This document shows positions 35,634 to 43,048 of a DNA stretch of 54,750 nt, one piece after another. Source of the stretch: an uncultured Clostridia bacterium. GTDB lineage: Bacteria > Bacillota > Clostridia > UBA1381. Numbering within the stretch: the first letter of the stretch is position 1; every line of letters begins with the position of its first letter. The position numbers and the translations under genes are program-made. The stretch spans positions 1-54,750 of the forward strand of contig CALXSS010000008.1 in the NCBI GenBank assembly GCA_944391225.1. Direction: 5' to 3'. The notes beneath the pieces were generated by a model that saw only the letters and a list, made by a program, of their open reading frames with translations, had not been told where the DNA came from and ran no database searches.

Positions 35634-36593
35634 TCAGAACAATGCGGATTCAGGACTCCACTTATTTGCCACCTTGTTACAGAGAACAACGAAGCAGAAG
35701 CCCAATACCGACTGAACAAGACCGACCGCAGCAGTCTGACCCATTGACGGGTTCTCGAGCAGCTGTCTGAACAGATATGTATCAATTACGTCCGTTGTAG
35801 GATACAGTATTGAGTTTGATCCTACCATTGCATAGATCATACCGAAGTCACCGTTAAATATCTTACCTACAGACATTATTGTAAGCATTATGATAGTATT
35901 CTTCAAAAGCGGCAGAGTTATTTTATAAATACACTGCCATCTGCTTGCGCCGTCTACCGCGGCAGCCTCGTATATTGATGAATCAAAGCCTGTGATCGTG
36001 GCAAGATATACTATAGAGCCAAAACCAGCTCCCTGCCATATTCTAAGTATAACAAGTATGAGCGGCCACACCGAGGCGGTGTTATAAAACTCAATACCCT
36101 GTCCGCCCATAGCAGTTATGATCTGGTTCACAATACCGTTTGATGAGAGTATTGCAAGAGAAAGCATTGATACTACCGTCCATGACATGAAGTGCGGAAG
36201 TATAACTATTGACTGAGTTACCTTTTTTACCCACTTGCTTTTCATCTCTGAAAGAAGTATAGCTATTATTACTGATGTAAGAGTTGTAAAGAAAATGAAC
36301 AAAGCGTTCAGGAACAATGTGTTTCCCGTAACGGTTATCCAGTTGTTTGTGGCGAAGAATGCCTTGAAGTTTTCGATCCCCACAAAATCACTTGCCCATA
36401 TGCCTTTCATCGGTCTGTAATCAACAAACGCTATGTACAATCCGAACATTGGTATATACGCAAACAAAATAAAGAACAGAATCGCCGGCAGACACAAACC
36501 ATAAAGCCATGGATTGCGTTTTATGTCCTGGAACAATGTCGGCCGAAGCTTCCTGTCGGCAGCTTTTTGTCTTTTTACCGCCGCCTTTGACAC
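35634..36593 (-). CDS. ABC importer permease, LplB type, with unusual 5' end
   Basis: 319 residues; cytoplasmic N-terminus then six membrane spans (NPWLYGLCLPAILFFILFAY first) and an EAA loop (EAAAVDGASRWQCIYKITLP). It pairs with 34736-35617. The only usable start is GTG at 36591-36593, with no ribosome site before it and a stop codon a few codons upstream. The plus-strand AraC-type remnant begins at the very next base, so the native leader and promoter are missing. This looks like a deletion junction or an assembly join. The body of the gene is intact and the downstream operon is normal. I see no convincing minus-strand promoter in 36594-36900, so expression may be reduced or depend on sequence inside the remnant. 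Confidence 0.85.
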   Translation of the reverse strand: MSKAAVKRQKAADRKLRPTLFQDIKRNPWLYGLCLPAILFFILFAYIPMFGLYIAFVDYRPMKGIWASDFVGIENFKAFFATNNWITVTGNTLFLNALFIFFTTLTSVIIAILLSEMKSKWVKKVTQSIVILPHFMSWTVVSMLSLAILSSNGIVNQIITAMGGQGIEFYNTASVWPLILVILRIWQGAGFGSIVYLATITGFDSSIYEAAAVDGASRWQCIYKITLPLLKNTIIMLTIMSVGKIFNGDFGMIYAMVGSNSILYPTTDVIDTYLFRQLLENPSMGQTAAVGLVQSVLGFCFVVLCNKVANKWSPESALF

Positions 36594-37379
36594 GGTTTGC
36601 GGAAATATAGAATCTGTTGTTCAAACCTACAGAAACGTAAAATACGCAATGCAATACAGGCTGGTACGCGGTCTCAACTGTCAGATACAGTATACAGATC
36701 TTATTTCATCTATCGACAAGAACTATGAGTATCCTGCCAAGATAGAAAAAGCGATAATACGCGAGATCAATCTTAAAACAAAGAGTCGCTCAGCTCAGAG
36801 GTCGATAATTTTATAAGCTGTATTTCAACAATGCCGTACATGTATATAATCGTCCATTCCTGTCTGCTTATAATGACAATAGACGCGCATATAAAGTCTG
36901 ACAGACTGAACGAGGAATCGCAAAGCGATGTTATCTCAGACGATCTTATAAAATCGGAAACGATAGATGATATAAGAAATATGATAATGTCCAAATGCAA
37001 CGACGCGCTTATTACATCGAGCGACATCAAGATAGACGCCAAGCACCTGATGATAGCTAACACAATTGAGGAATATATAGATAATCATTATACTGATCCG
37101 AATCTTTCTATTGATGTTATTGCAGCCTGTGTTAATAAAAGCGCGAATTACACAAGAAGCATATTCAAGCAGAACAAGGGCATATCTATCTCCGACTACA
37201 TAACCAAGAAACGCTTTGACGAGGTGTGCAGGCTGCTTATAGAAACCAACCTCACCGCTCAGGCGATCAGCCAGAAGATAGGCATGAGCTCAGGCAGCTA
37301 CTTCTACACCGCGTTCAAGAAGTACACAGGCTACACGCCGGAACAGTTCAGAAAAAAGAATATCAAAAGAGAACTGTAA
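36594..37379 (+). pseudogene. AraC/YesN-type transcription regulator, 5'-truncated and frameshifted
   Basis: The C-terminal DNA-binding part is complete: two helix-turn-helix units read from NTIEEYIDNHYTDP through AQAISQKIGMSSGSYFYTAF to KYTGYTPEQFRKKN, ending TAA at 37377-37379. Before it, another frame encodes family-like sequence (ESVVQTYRNVKYAMQYR, then YEYPAKIEKAIIREINLK). At about 36772-36785 the frame must shift to continue as ESLSSEVDNFISCIS. Homology begins at once after the LplB start codon, so the N-terminal sensor half and any promoter are gone. In this family the regulator usually stands beside, and controls, an LplA/LplB/YtcP importer; here it was divergent from it. A downstream ATG at 36831 gives a 182-residue frame that could still express the DNA-binding domain, but no clear ribosome site precedes it. 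Confidence 0.8.
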
Positions 37380-37400
37380 CTGATAATGTATCGAACCATA

Positions 37401-37440
37401 AAAGCCGTGATATTCCAGTCGGAATATCACGGCTTTTTTT
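37401..37440 (+). terminator. Terminator after the AraC-type remnant
   Basis: A perfect 16-bp stem (37401-37416 with 37421-37436), AGTC loop, followed by TTTT. Confidence 0.93.
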
Positions 37441-37570
37441 ATCGTTGCGCAGATGGTCTGAATTAGCCGCTGTACCCATGAAATTTACCGCTTTTGTTAA
37501 AAAGCTGATATTTTGTTTAAAATCAAACTCCGTAAGCTTTTAAAATCACAGCTTGTGTAAAGATTTTGTC

Positions 37571-37599
37571 TTTAAGAGAATTTTTTTTGATGATAGAAT
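37571..37599 (+). promoter_or_regulatory. Probable promoter of manA
   Basis: An extended -10 (TGATAGAAT, hexamer at 37594-37599) has a poor -35 (TTTAAG, 37571-37576) at 17 bp. The leader to the ATG is short (about 26 nt). Confidence 0.5.
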
Positions 37600-37631
37600 A
37601 AATCAAAAGAAATCTTACGGAGGTAATATCT

Positions 37632-38570
37632 ATGAACTATTCACCGGTAAAGCTGACTCCTGCCATAAAGGATTACATATGGGGCGGACGTAGGCTTATA
37701 ACCGATTTCAACAAAAAAACAGACCTTGACAAGGCAGCCGAAAGCTGGGAGCTTTCGACACATCCTGACGGACCGAGCATAGTTGCCACGGGCGAGTTTG
37801 CCGGTCTTACACTTAATGAATACATTAAAAAAAATGGACGGGAATGTTTAGGCGGGCGCGCTCTTGCTTTTGATTTCTTCCCTATCCTTATAAAACTTAT
37901 AGATGCGAAGGACAACCTTTCCATACAGGTTCATCCTGACGATGAATACGCGCTGAGAGTGGAAAAGGAATACGGTAAAACAGAAATGTGGTATGTTGTT
38001 GACTGCGACGAGGGCGCATACCTCTATTACGGTCTGAACAGAGAGGTTTCAAAGGCTGAATTTGAATCCAGGATCAGAAATAATACTCTGCTTGAAATAC
38101 TGAACAAAGTGCCCGTTCACAAGGGCGATGTGTTCTTCATACCCTCAGGCACCATACATGCCATATGCTCCGGGATACTTATCTGTGAGGTCCAGCAGAA
38201 TTCAAACACCACATACCGTGTTTACGACTATGACCGCCGCGATGTAAACGGTAATCCGCGTCAACTGCATATTGAAAAGGCTATAGACGTTTCAAACCTG
38301 TATCCAGCGCCTCCGCTTAAAAAAGCTGACGGAAATGTGCTTGCCTCCTGCAAATACTTCACCGTAGAAAGGATCGTCTGCGACGGAGAAAAAAAGCTGA
38401 AAACCGATAGCGGCTGTTTCCGTTCAATAGTCGTAACTGACGGAAACGGCACTCTGAGCTTTGAAAACACCGTGCTGGAGCTTTCAAAGGGCGACAGCAT
38501 ATTCATACCGGCTCACGATGGCGAAATCACCCTCACAGGCAGAATTGAATGTATATTATCATACGTTTAA
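37632..38570 (+). CDS. manA: Mannose-6-phosphate isomerase, class I short form
   Basis: Interconverts mannose 6-phosphate and fructose 6-phosphate in the cytoplasm, bringing mannose into glycolysis. 312 residues, the short Firmicutes form. Zinc ligands are visible: Q99 and H101 in IQVHPDD, E117 in KTEMWYV and H175 in PSGTIHAI. The N-terminal IKDYIWGGRRL is typical. Start ATG behind TACGGAGG. It stands alone between two terminators, opposite in strand to its neighbours, and it is close to the importer operon. With the ROK kinase it hints that the polysaccharide contains mannose, though the enzyme also serves envelope sugar synthesis. A 9-base sequence at 37528-37536 is complementary to the ribosome site at 37614-37622, but it lies upstream of the predicted transcription start. 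Confidence 0.93.
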   Translation: MNYSPVKLTPAIKDYIWGGRRLITDFNKKTDLDKAAESWELSTHPDGPSIVATGEFAGLTLNEYIKKNGRECLGGRALAFDFFPILIKLIDAKDNLSIQVHPDDEYALRVEKEYGKTEMWYVVDCDEGAYLYYGLNREVSKAEFESRIRNNTLLEILNKVPVHKGDVFFIPSGTIHAICSGILICEVQQNSNTTYRVYDYDRRDVNGNPRQLHIEKAIDVSNLYPAPPLKKADGNVLASCKYFTVERIVCDGEKKLKTDSGCFRSIVVTDGNGTLSFENTVLELSKGDSIFIPAHDGEITLTGRIECILSYV

Positions 38571-38602
38571 GGTGTGATAATATAAATTACCCTCTCCAAA
38601 AA

Positions 38603-38640
38603 AAACAAACAATGCCATTACGACATTGTTTGTTTTTTTT
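38603..38640. terminator. Bidirectional terminator between manA and the 38645-41524 lyase
   Basis: AAACAAACAATG (38603-38614) pairs with 38624-38635, 9-nt loop, A-run on the left and T-run on the right; it serves both convergent genes. Confidence 0.88.
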
Positions 38641-38644
38641 ACTG

Positions 38645-41524
38645 TTATACAGTATATATGCGCACCTTGAACCCGTTTTTGCCGACCGCGCGCAGTATGC
38701 TCGCATACGGTGTTCCCTCACATTCAAACTGCTTCTGGCATCTGCCTCGCTCAACGCTCATAAGCGGAGTCTCCCCTTCAAACTCTATCTTAAGGTCTAT
38801 TCCGCTCCTGCCCTTTCCGTACACGCAGTTCCCGTCTATCCTAAGCTCCTCCATAGCAGTCACAAGACTCCACCTCAGCTCGCCTGAAAACTCCTCAACT
38901 GTATCCTCTATCTCATATCTATCCTCAGCTCTGATATGAGTGATGGTCCTTATCCATTTGCCGCCCGTTTCCTTATCGGAATTTTCGGTAACTATCCTTA
39001 TAGTCTCTGTTTCCTCATCATCTGTAAGCTCAGCGCTTTTTACCGTTCTTTCAGTATCGTTCCAGCCCTCCGCTTCGCTGTATTCTGTCTTTAACAGGTT
39101 TATATCAAACGGCGATAGCTCTGTCTTTCTGCCCCCCGTACGCGCAAACTGCATAACACTGTGGCTTGAGGAGGATACATACCAATCCTTGGAGCTGTCA
39201 AAATAGCTCTCTATGCCCGGGTCTATAACAAGAGGCACACCGTTTTTCATAAGCACAAACGACCCCATATCATAATGACCATGGCCAACAAAAACCTTTG
39301 GCGCTGTCACCGCAAAATACGTGTTCTTTCCGCGTATAACATAGGTCCCTATATACGGGTAAGCTTCAGTTCTGCAAAGCGGCGGCACATCGCTCTGCTC
39401 TGTCTCATTTTCGCACGGAGCAAAAAGATTTTCCATTGCAATATTCTCACTGTTTAAAACCCTGCGCGGCTTTCCCGCTTTCTTCCACGTGTCATACATC
39501 AGCGCGGCTATATCCTTGTCATATTCACTCACCGCTCCGTAATAAAGTCCGAACAAGTCAAAGCACTGACCGCAAGTCATGCTGTGATCGCCGAACACAG
39601 GAGTGTCGGGGCTTCCTCCGTTAAAATCATATTCGGGAGTGCGGACGCGCGCCGGATATGAAAACATATTCACAAGTATTTCAAAAAGATCATCGCCAGT
39701 GCAGTTTTTGACCGCCTTCGCATATACAGCATATCTTGAAAGCGTTGCCATATGATAGCGCATCGACTCGGGGAACGATCCGTCAGGATTAATATGCTCC
39801 ATGAGCTGGCATTTAAGGAAATAGCACGCGCTCACCATGTACTCGCGCGAATATTCCCACTCCGGAGCTGCCATCGCCAGCATCGCCGTGCCGCACGCCA
39901 TATCGGTCTGCCAATTCCCAGCCCATTTCTGCACATCATCGCTGTTAAGCTCTATCCGTGGTCTCAGATCCCACAGATAGTCTATAAAATAATCAAGCTG
40001 ATCCATAAGCTTTTTGGTTTCTTCCTCGCTGAATACACCCGCATACTTTATAAGCGAGTACGCCTCCGCTATTACTGACGCTATTCTTCCGCCCTGCACA
40101 CCGCCGTAAGCATCACAGCCGTCAGGACGAGTATCAGTCATTCGCCAATGCTCTGCCCCCTGATTAAAATCATTCAAAAGCATCAGCATTTCATATTTCG
40201 CCTTTACTGCATAATCAATATCACCGGTGAAATAATACATTATAGCGTCACACTGCATAGGCAAAGCAAAATGTGAGCTGTTGAGCGTAGACGTTCTGTT
40301 GAAATTGACTCTTTCAGTGCCTATGTACTCCTTGTTCTCATCATAGAAATCAAATACCGCCCATACGCCCTCTTTCAGCTTGCCGTCTATCTTCCCCATG
40401 AACATGACTGTGTGGCTTTCTCCGCCGCTGACCTCTATAAGCTCTTTGTGTTTCACCCTTGCGCAGTCCTGAGCTGTTGGGTTTTTCATATAAAGCGACG
40501 CCTTGCCCGCGCCACAGAACGGATAGCGGGTTTCGCGCCATGACTCCGGCTTTCCTGATATAGGATCACTCTCCCAGCCGGACGGCATGCTGTCTCCCTC
40601 CTCAAATCCGCTGTTTGCGACAGACCAGTCATCACCATTTTGAGGATATACACGCACGTCATCGAGCCAGACATGACCCAATCCATCCTCCTCGTTATCC
40701 GCGCTGCTCAGAACAAAGCTCAGCTGCGCATATCGTGCGTCCTCAGGTGATACAACAGTCCTGAATTTATCTGTCGTGCTCCACATGTAAAAACGACTGT
40801 TGAGTTTGTCGAAATCAGGCTTCGGATCCATACAGCCCAGCTCCGCTTTTACATCCTCAAGCGTGAGCCTGTCTGCACATTCCCGTATCCTCTCAAGCAT
40901 CTCTCTGAGAGACCTGTCCGAGCTGACACGCTTTATAAAATCATCTCTCTCATCGGCTGTCAGAAACAGACTTGAGCTTTCAAGATCGCCGCGGAGCTTC
41001 GCTGTATTTAGCGTCTTTGCTAATAGATCAAAAGCCTTTACCTCAGCAGATCCCAGCGTCCCTCCGTCTTTTCCCTCAATATCATCTATAGCCTCAAGCA
41101 CCGCGCGCTTTAGATCCCTGTCCACTCCTCCAGGCACATCGCCCACAGGCATTTTTCCCACTGCCTGTTTCCACTCCCTCAGCAGTTTTGCGCTGTAATC
41201 AAGCCTGTTCATAATATTGCTGGAGCGGAGCCACTCCACCGCCTTTTCAAGACCGTACACCGCCGCATCATTTCCGTTTACATCATAGCCCGGAACACGC
41301 ACATATTTCCTCAGCGCCATTTCCGCATCTGCATCCGGCGCCGGTTCTACAAAATTCCTATTCCTTACAAACGGTACTCTGTACTCTCCGCTGATAACCT
41401 TTTTAGCATGTTCTATCAATCTGCGCACTTCGCGGACACTCTGATGCGTATAATACCTTCCGTTTTTCTCTATTTCCTCCTCAGCCGACGCGATGCTGTT
41501 TTGCAGTTCTTCAATGGTTGCCAT
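38645..41524 (-). CDS. Cytoplasmic heparinase II/III-like lyase with internal binding-type module, 959 residues
   Basis: No signal peptide (MATIEELQNSIASAEEEIEK, coiled-coil-like). The start ATG follows GAAAGGAGATCAGAG. Residues about 1-230 are helical. About 230-420 look like a beta-sandwich binding-type module (VWLDDVRVYPQNG, ANSGFEEGD, SGWESDP) inserted ahead of the toroid. About 420-650 is the alpha/alpha toroid (WAGNWQTDMACGTAMLAMAA, NPDGSFPESMRYH). The C-terminal heparinase-type sandwich holds GHGHYDMGSF near residue 746 and SSSSHSVMQFA. The fold family eliminates at uronic acids to give unsaturated products, matching the GH88. It differs clearly from 5661-9071, so the two may cut different linkages. 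A binding module embedded within a cytoplasmic lyase is unusual. Exact PL family is not assignable by eye. Confidence 0.8.
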   Translation of the reverse strand: MATIEELQNSIASAEEEIEKNGRYYTHQSVREVRRLIEHAKKVISGEYRVPFVRNRNFVEPAPDADAEMALRKYVRVPGYDVNGNDAAVYGLEKAVEWLRSSNIMNRLDYSAKLLREWKQAVGKMPVGDVPGGVDRDLKRAVLEAIDDIEGKDGGTLGSAEVKAFDLLAKTLNTAKLRGDLESSSLFLTADERDDFIKRVSSDRSLREMLERIRECADRLTLEDVKAELGCMDPKPDFDKLNSRFYMWSTTDKFRTVVSPEDARYAQLSFVLSSADNEEDGLGHVWLDDVRVYPQNGDDWSVANSGFEEGDSMPSGWESDPISGKPESWRETRYPFCGAGKASLYMKNPTAQDCARVKHKELIEVSGGESHTVMFMGKIDGKLKEGVWAVFDFYDENKEYIGTERVNFNRTSTLNSSHFALPMQCDAIMYYFTGDIDYAVKAKYEMLMLLNDFNQGAEHWRMTDTRPDGCDAYGGVQGGRIASVIAEAYSLIKYAGVFSEEETKKLMDQLDYFIDYLWDLRPRIELNSDDVQKWAGNWQTDMACGTAMLAMAAPEWEYSREYMVSACYFLKCQLMEHINPDGSFPESMRYHMATLSRYAVYAKAVKNCTGDDLFEILVNMFSYPARVRTPEYDFNGGSPDTPVFGDHSMTCGQCFDLFGLYYGAVSEYDKDIAALMYDTWKKAGKPRRVLNSENIAMENLFAPCENETEQSDVPPLCRTEAYPYIGTYVIRGKNTYFAVTAPKVFVGHGHYDMGSFVLMKNGVPLVIDPGIESYFDSSKDWYVSSSSHSVMQFARTGGRKTELSPFDINLLKTEYSEAEGWNDTERTVKSAELTDDEETETIRIVTENSDKETGGKWIRTITHIRAEDRYEIEDTVEEFSGELRWSLVTAMEELRIDGNCVYGKGRSGIDLKIEFEGETPLMSVERGRCQKQFECEGTPYASILRAVGKNGFKVRIYTV

Positions 41525-41991
41525 GACTCTGATCTCCTTTCAAAACACATTGATATACCGCAGACATCTTACTGCAATATCTGATTTACAAAGGCCGCGG
41601 GGCGTAGCAAAATGCACAGACCACATAAAGCGAAAAGAACAAGGCAGATAAGCCATTTTTATGGTGCACTGCTGTTAAATTTATCATTTTGTCCGTTCTG
41701 CACTATTTTTTCTAAAGCCCCGCCGGGGCTGTTGCAAAAAATGCAACAGCCTCAGAACCTACCTGTTTTATTTTATCATCAGCATATTGAATTGTAAATA
41801 TTCGATATTTGATACTTATATTTGAAATATGACTACTTTCGGACATAGCTTTTTATCACATATTTGATATTTATATTTCATATATAACTCAAAAATTGAC
41901 CGCAAAAAATCTGTCTTTTTTTTCTGATAAACGGTCACTTTGATGATCAGAGCGCATATAATATTGTATACAGCAGAAAGGATTTGATAGT
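41525..41991. other. 467-base divergent intergenic region with stacked hairpins
   Basis: No supported gene. At 41716-41730 AGCCCC/GGGGCT and at 41728-41750 GCTGTTGCA/TGCAACAGC form two hairpins that share three bases, so they compete. On the minus strand they read like a terminator remnant with an A/T tail (TTTAGAAAAAATAG), although no gene precedes them. The 61-codon plus frame at 41612-41797 has no ribosome site and reads through the hairpins, so it is not called. A TATAAT at 41957-41962 is a plausible -10 for the small-protein operon, but lacks a good -35. Confidence 0.45.
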
Positions 41992-42207
41992 ATGAATATA
42001 AATGATATACTGAATAACTTCAGCGCATCTCAGCTCAGTCAAATAAACGAGTTTCTCAATTCAGCTCAGGGGCAAAAGCTCAAATCAGGGCTGAGCAATG
42101 CAGATAAGCTGAAACTGCTTGAGCAGTTCAGCCGCCTTGACCCTAATCTTGTTAAAAAGAAGCTTAACGGTCTTACAAAAGAGGATATTCTGCGAATGCT
42201 GAAATAG
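41992..42207 (+). CDS. Small conserved-looking protein, 71 residues, unknown function
   Basis: An ATG behind AGAAAGGA opens a short, highly charged, all-helical protein (MNINDILNNFSASQLSQINE, then LKLLEQFSRLDPNLVKKKL, end LTKEDILRMLK). No signal peptide or membrane segment. It is first of three tightly packed genes; the next starts 12 bases after its TAG stop. Real coding is supported by good ribosome sites for all three genes and consistent packing. I recall similar small proteins in other clostridial genomes but know no function. The use of TAG as a normal stop here bears on the amber codon at 4838. Confidence 0.75.
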   Translation: MNINDILNNFSASQLSQINEFLNSAQGQKLKSGLSNADKLKLLEQFSRLDPNLVKKKLNGLTKEDILRMLK

Positions 42208-42219
42208 GAGTGATAGAAA

Positions 42220-42555
42220 ATGGCAGATATGATGGAGACATTAAAGGAGCTGCTTGGCGACAATGCTGATGAAAAGCTCAGCTCTGTTCTTAATATGCTA
42301 AGCTCGGGGAACGAGAACGGCAGCTCTGAAAGAAACGCAAAATCTGATACTCAGGCTCCGGCTATAACCCCTGAGCTGCTTATGCAGGCTCAGTCGATAA
42401 TGCAGCAGCTTTCCTCGGCAGAAAATGATGACCGCTCAAATCTGCTTATATCGCTTAAACCGTATATGCGTGAAAGCCGGAAAAAGACAATTGACGACGC
42501 TGTAAAATTCCTCAGCGCCGCGCGTCTTACCAAACTTTTTCAGGGAGGATCTTAA
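42220..42555 (+). CDS. Small helical protein, 111 residues, unknown function
   Basis: Second of the trio, with AGGAGTGATAG before its ATG. The N-terminus (MADMMETLKELLGDNADEKL) and C-terminus (LLISLKPYMRESRKKTIDDA, VKFLSAARLTKLF) are helical, with a Ser/Asn-rich hinge about residues 30-45. The basic C-terminal block KPYMRESRKKTIDDAVKFLS is the most family-like part. Soluble; no catalytic motif seen. It ends TAA directly abutting the next ATG, which implies coupled translation of the third protein. Confidence 0.75.
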   Translation: MADMMETLKELLGDNADEKLSSVLNMLSSGNENGSSERNAKSDTQAPAITPELLMQAQSIMQQLSSAENDDRSNLLISLKPYMRESRKKTIDDAVKFLSAARLTKLFQGGS

Positions 42556-42831
42556 ATGTACAGATCATACAGCTATAGCAATATGCCTGAGCCTGTAAAA
42601 GCGCATTCGGCACCGCGTCACGAGCCTGCGTCCATAAGGAGCGAACCGCCAGCCAAACCGCTTGTAAGCCGAGGACAGAGCGACGTCAAAATGCACGGCG
42701 GTCTGCAAAATGATGATATTATTCTGATAATCATTGCGGCAATACTTTTGATAAACGGCTGCGACGATAAGCTGCTCATAATTGCGCTGGCATATATTTT
42801 CCTTTCGGGACGCGGCGACAGCGATGCCTGA
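42556..42831 (+). CDS. Small membrane protein with acidic/cysteine turn, 91 residues
   Basis: Third of the trio, starting at the base after the previous stop, behind GGGAGGATCTTAA. About 50 polar residues rich in Pro, Ser and Arg are followed by two hydrophobic segments (DIILIIIAAILLI and KLLIIALAYIFL) separated by NGCDD, making a membrane hairpin with the cysteine in the turn. The gene order soluble-soluble-membrane suggests the three form a membrane-associated complex; this is inference. No named family is recognised. Confidence 0.72.
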   Translation: MYRSYSYSNMPEPVKAHSAPRHEPASIRSEPPAKPLVSRGQSDVKMHGGLQNDDIILIIIAAILLINGCDDKLLIIALAYIFLSGRGDSDA

Positions 42832-42935
42832 TCTTATTCAGCTTAGGCGTTTGATTACAGAATTATTACAATGATATGATTTGTTTTACAAATTTTACAC
42901 TGCTATAACTTTTTGATAACTTTATAAAAAAAATG

Positions 42936-42964
42936 TTGATTTATAAATAAATATGTTGTATAAT
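42936..42964 (+). promoter_or_regulatory. Orphan promoter in the gap after the small-protein operon
   Basis: TTGATT (42936-42941) and TATAAT (42959-42964) with a 17-bp spacer; no open frame follows before the terminator at 43003. Confidence 0.7.
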
Positions 42965-42970
42965 ATTATT

Positions 42971-43038
42971 ATCAAGGTAAAGTCCTTTAGGATAAAAGGG
43001 TTAAAAAACGCTCGTTAAGGGTTAAACGAGCGTTTTTT
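42971..43038 (+). ncRNA. Candidate small RNA of about 68 nt
   Basis: It is bounded by the promoter at 42936-42964 and the terminator at 43003-43038. The unpaired part includes AAGTCCTTTAGGATAAAAGGG, which could form a small TCC/GGA hairpin. It contains no start codon with ribosome site. It matches no RNA family I recognise. The alternative is that the promoter is spurious and the hairpin only ends the flanking operons. Confidence 0.4.
43003..43038. terminator. Bidirectional terminator between the small-protein operon and miaA
   Basis: AAAAAACGCTCGTT (43003-43016) pairs perfectly with 43025-43038 around an 8-nt loop, with A-run and T-run flanks; it ends 11 bases before the miaA stop. Confidence 0.9.
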
Positions 43039-43048
43039 GTATGCTTTT

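Noticed and set aside
37528..37622. Ribosome-site sequestration by a 9-base complement upstream of manA
   Set aside because: The upstream arm lies before the predicted transcription start, so both arms would rarely be on one RNA.
41612..41797. 61-codon plus-strand gene in the divergent gap
   Set aside because: No ribosome site, runs through two hairpins, and no protein-like pattern.
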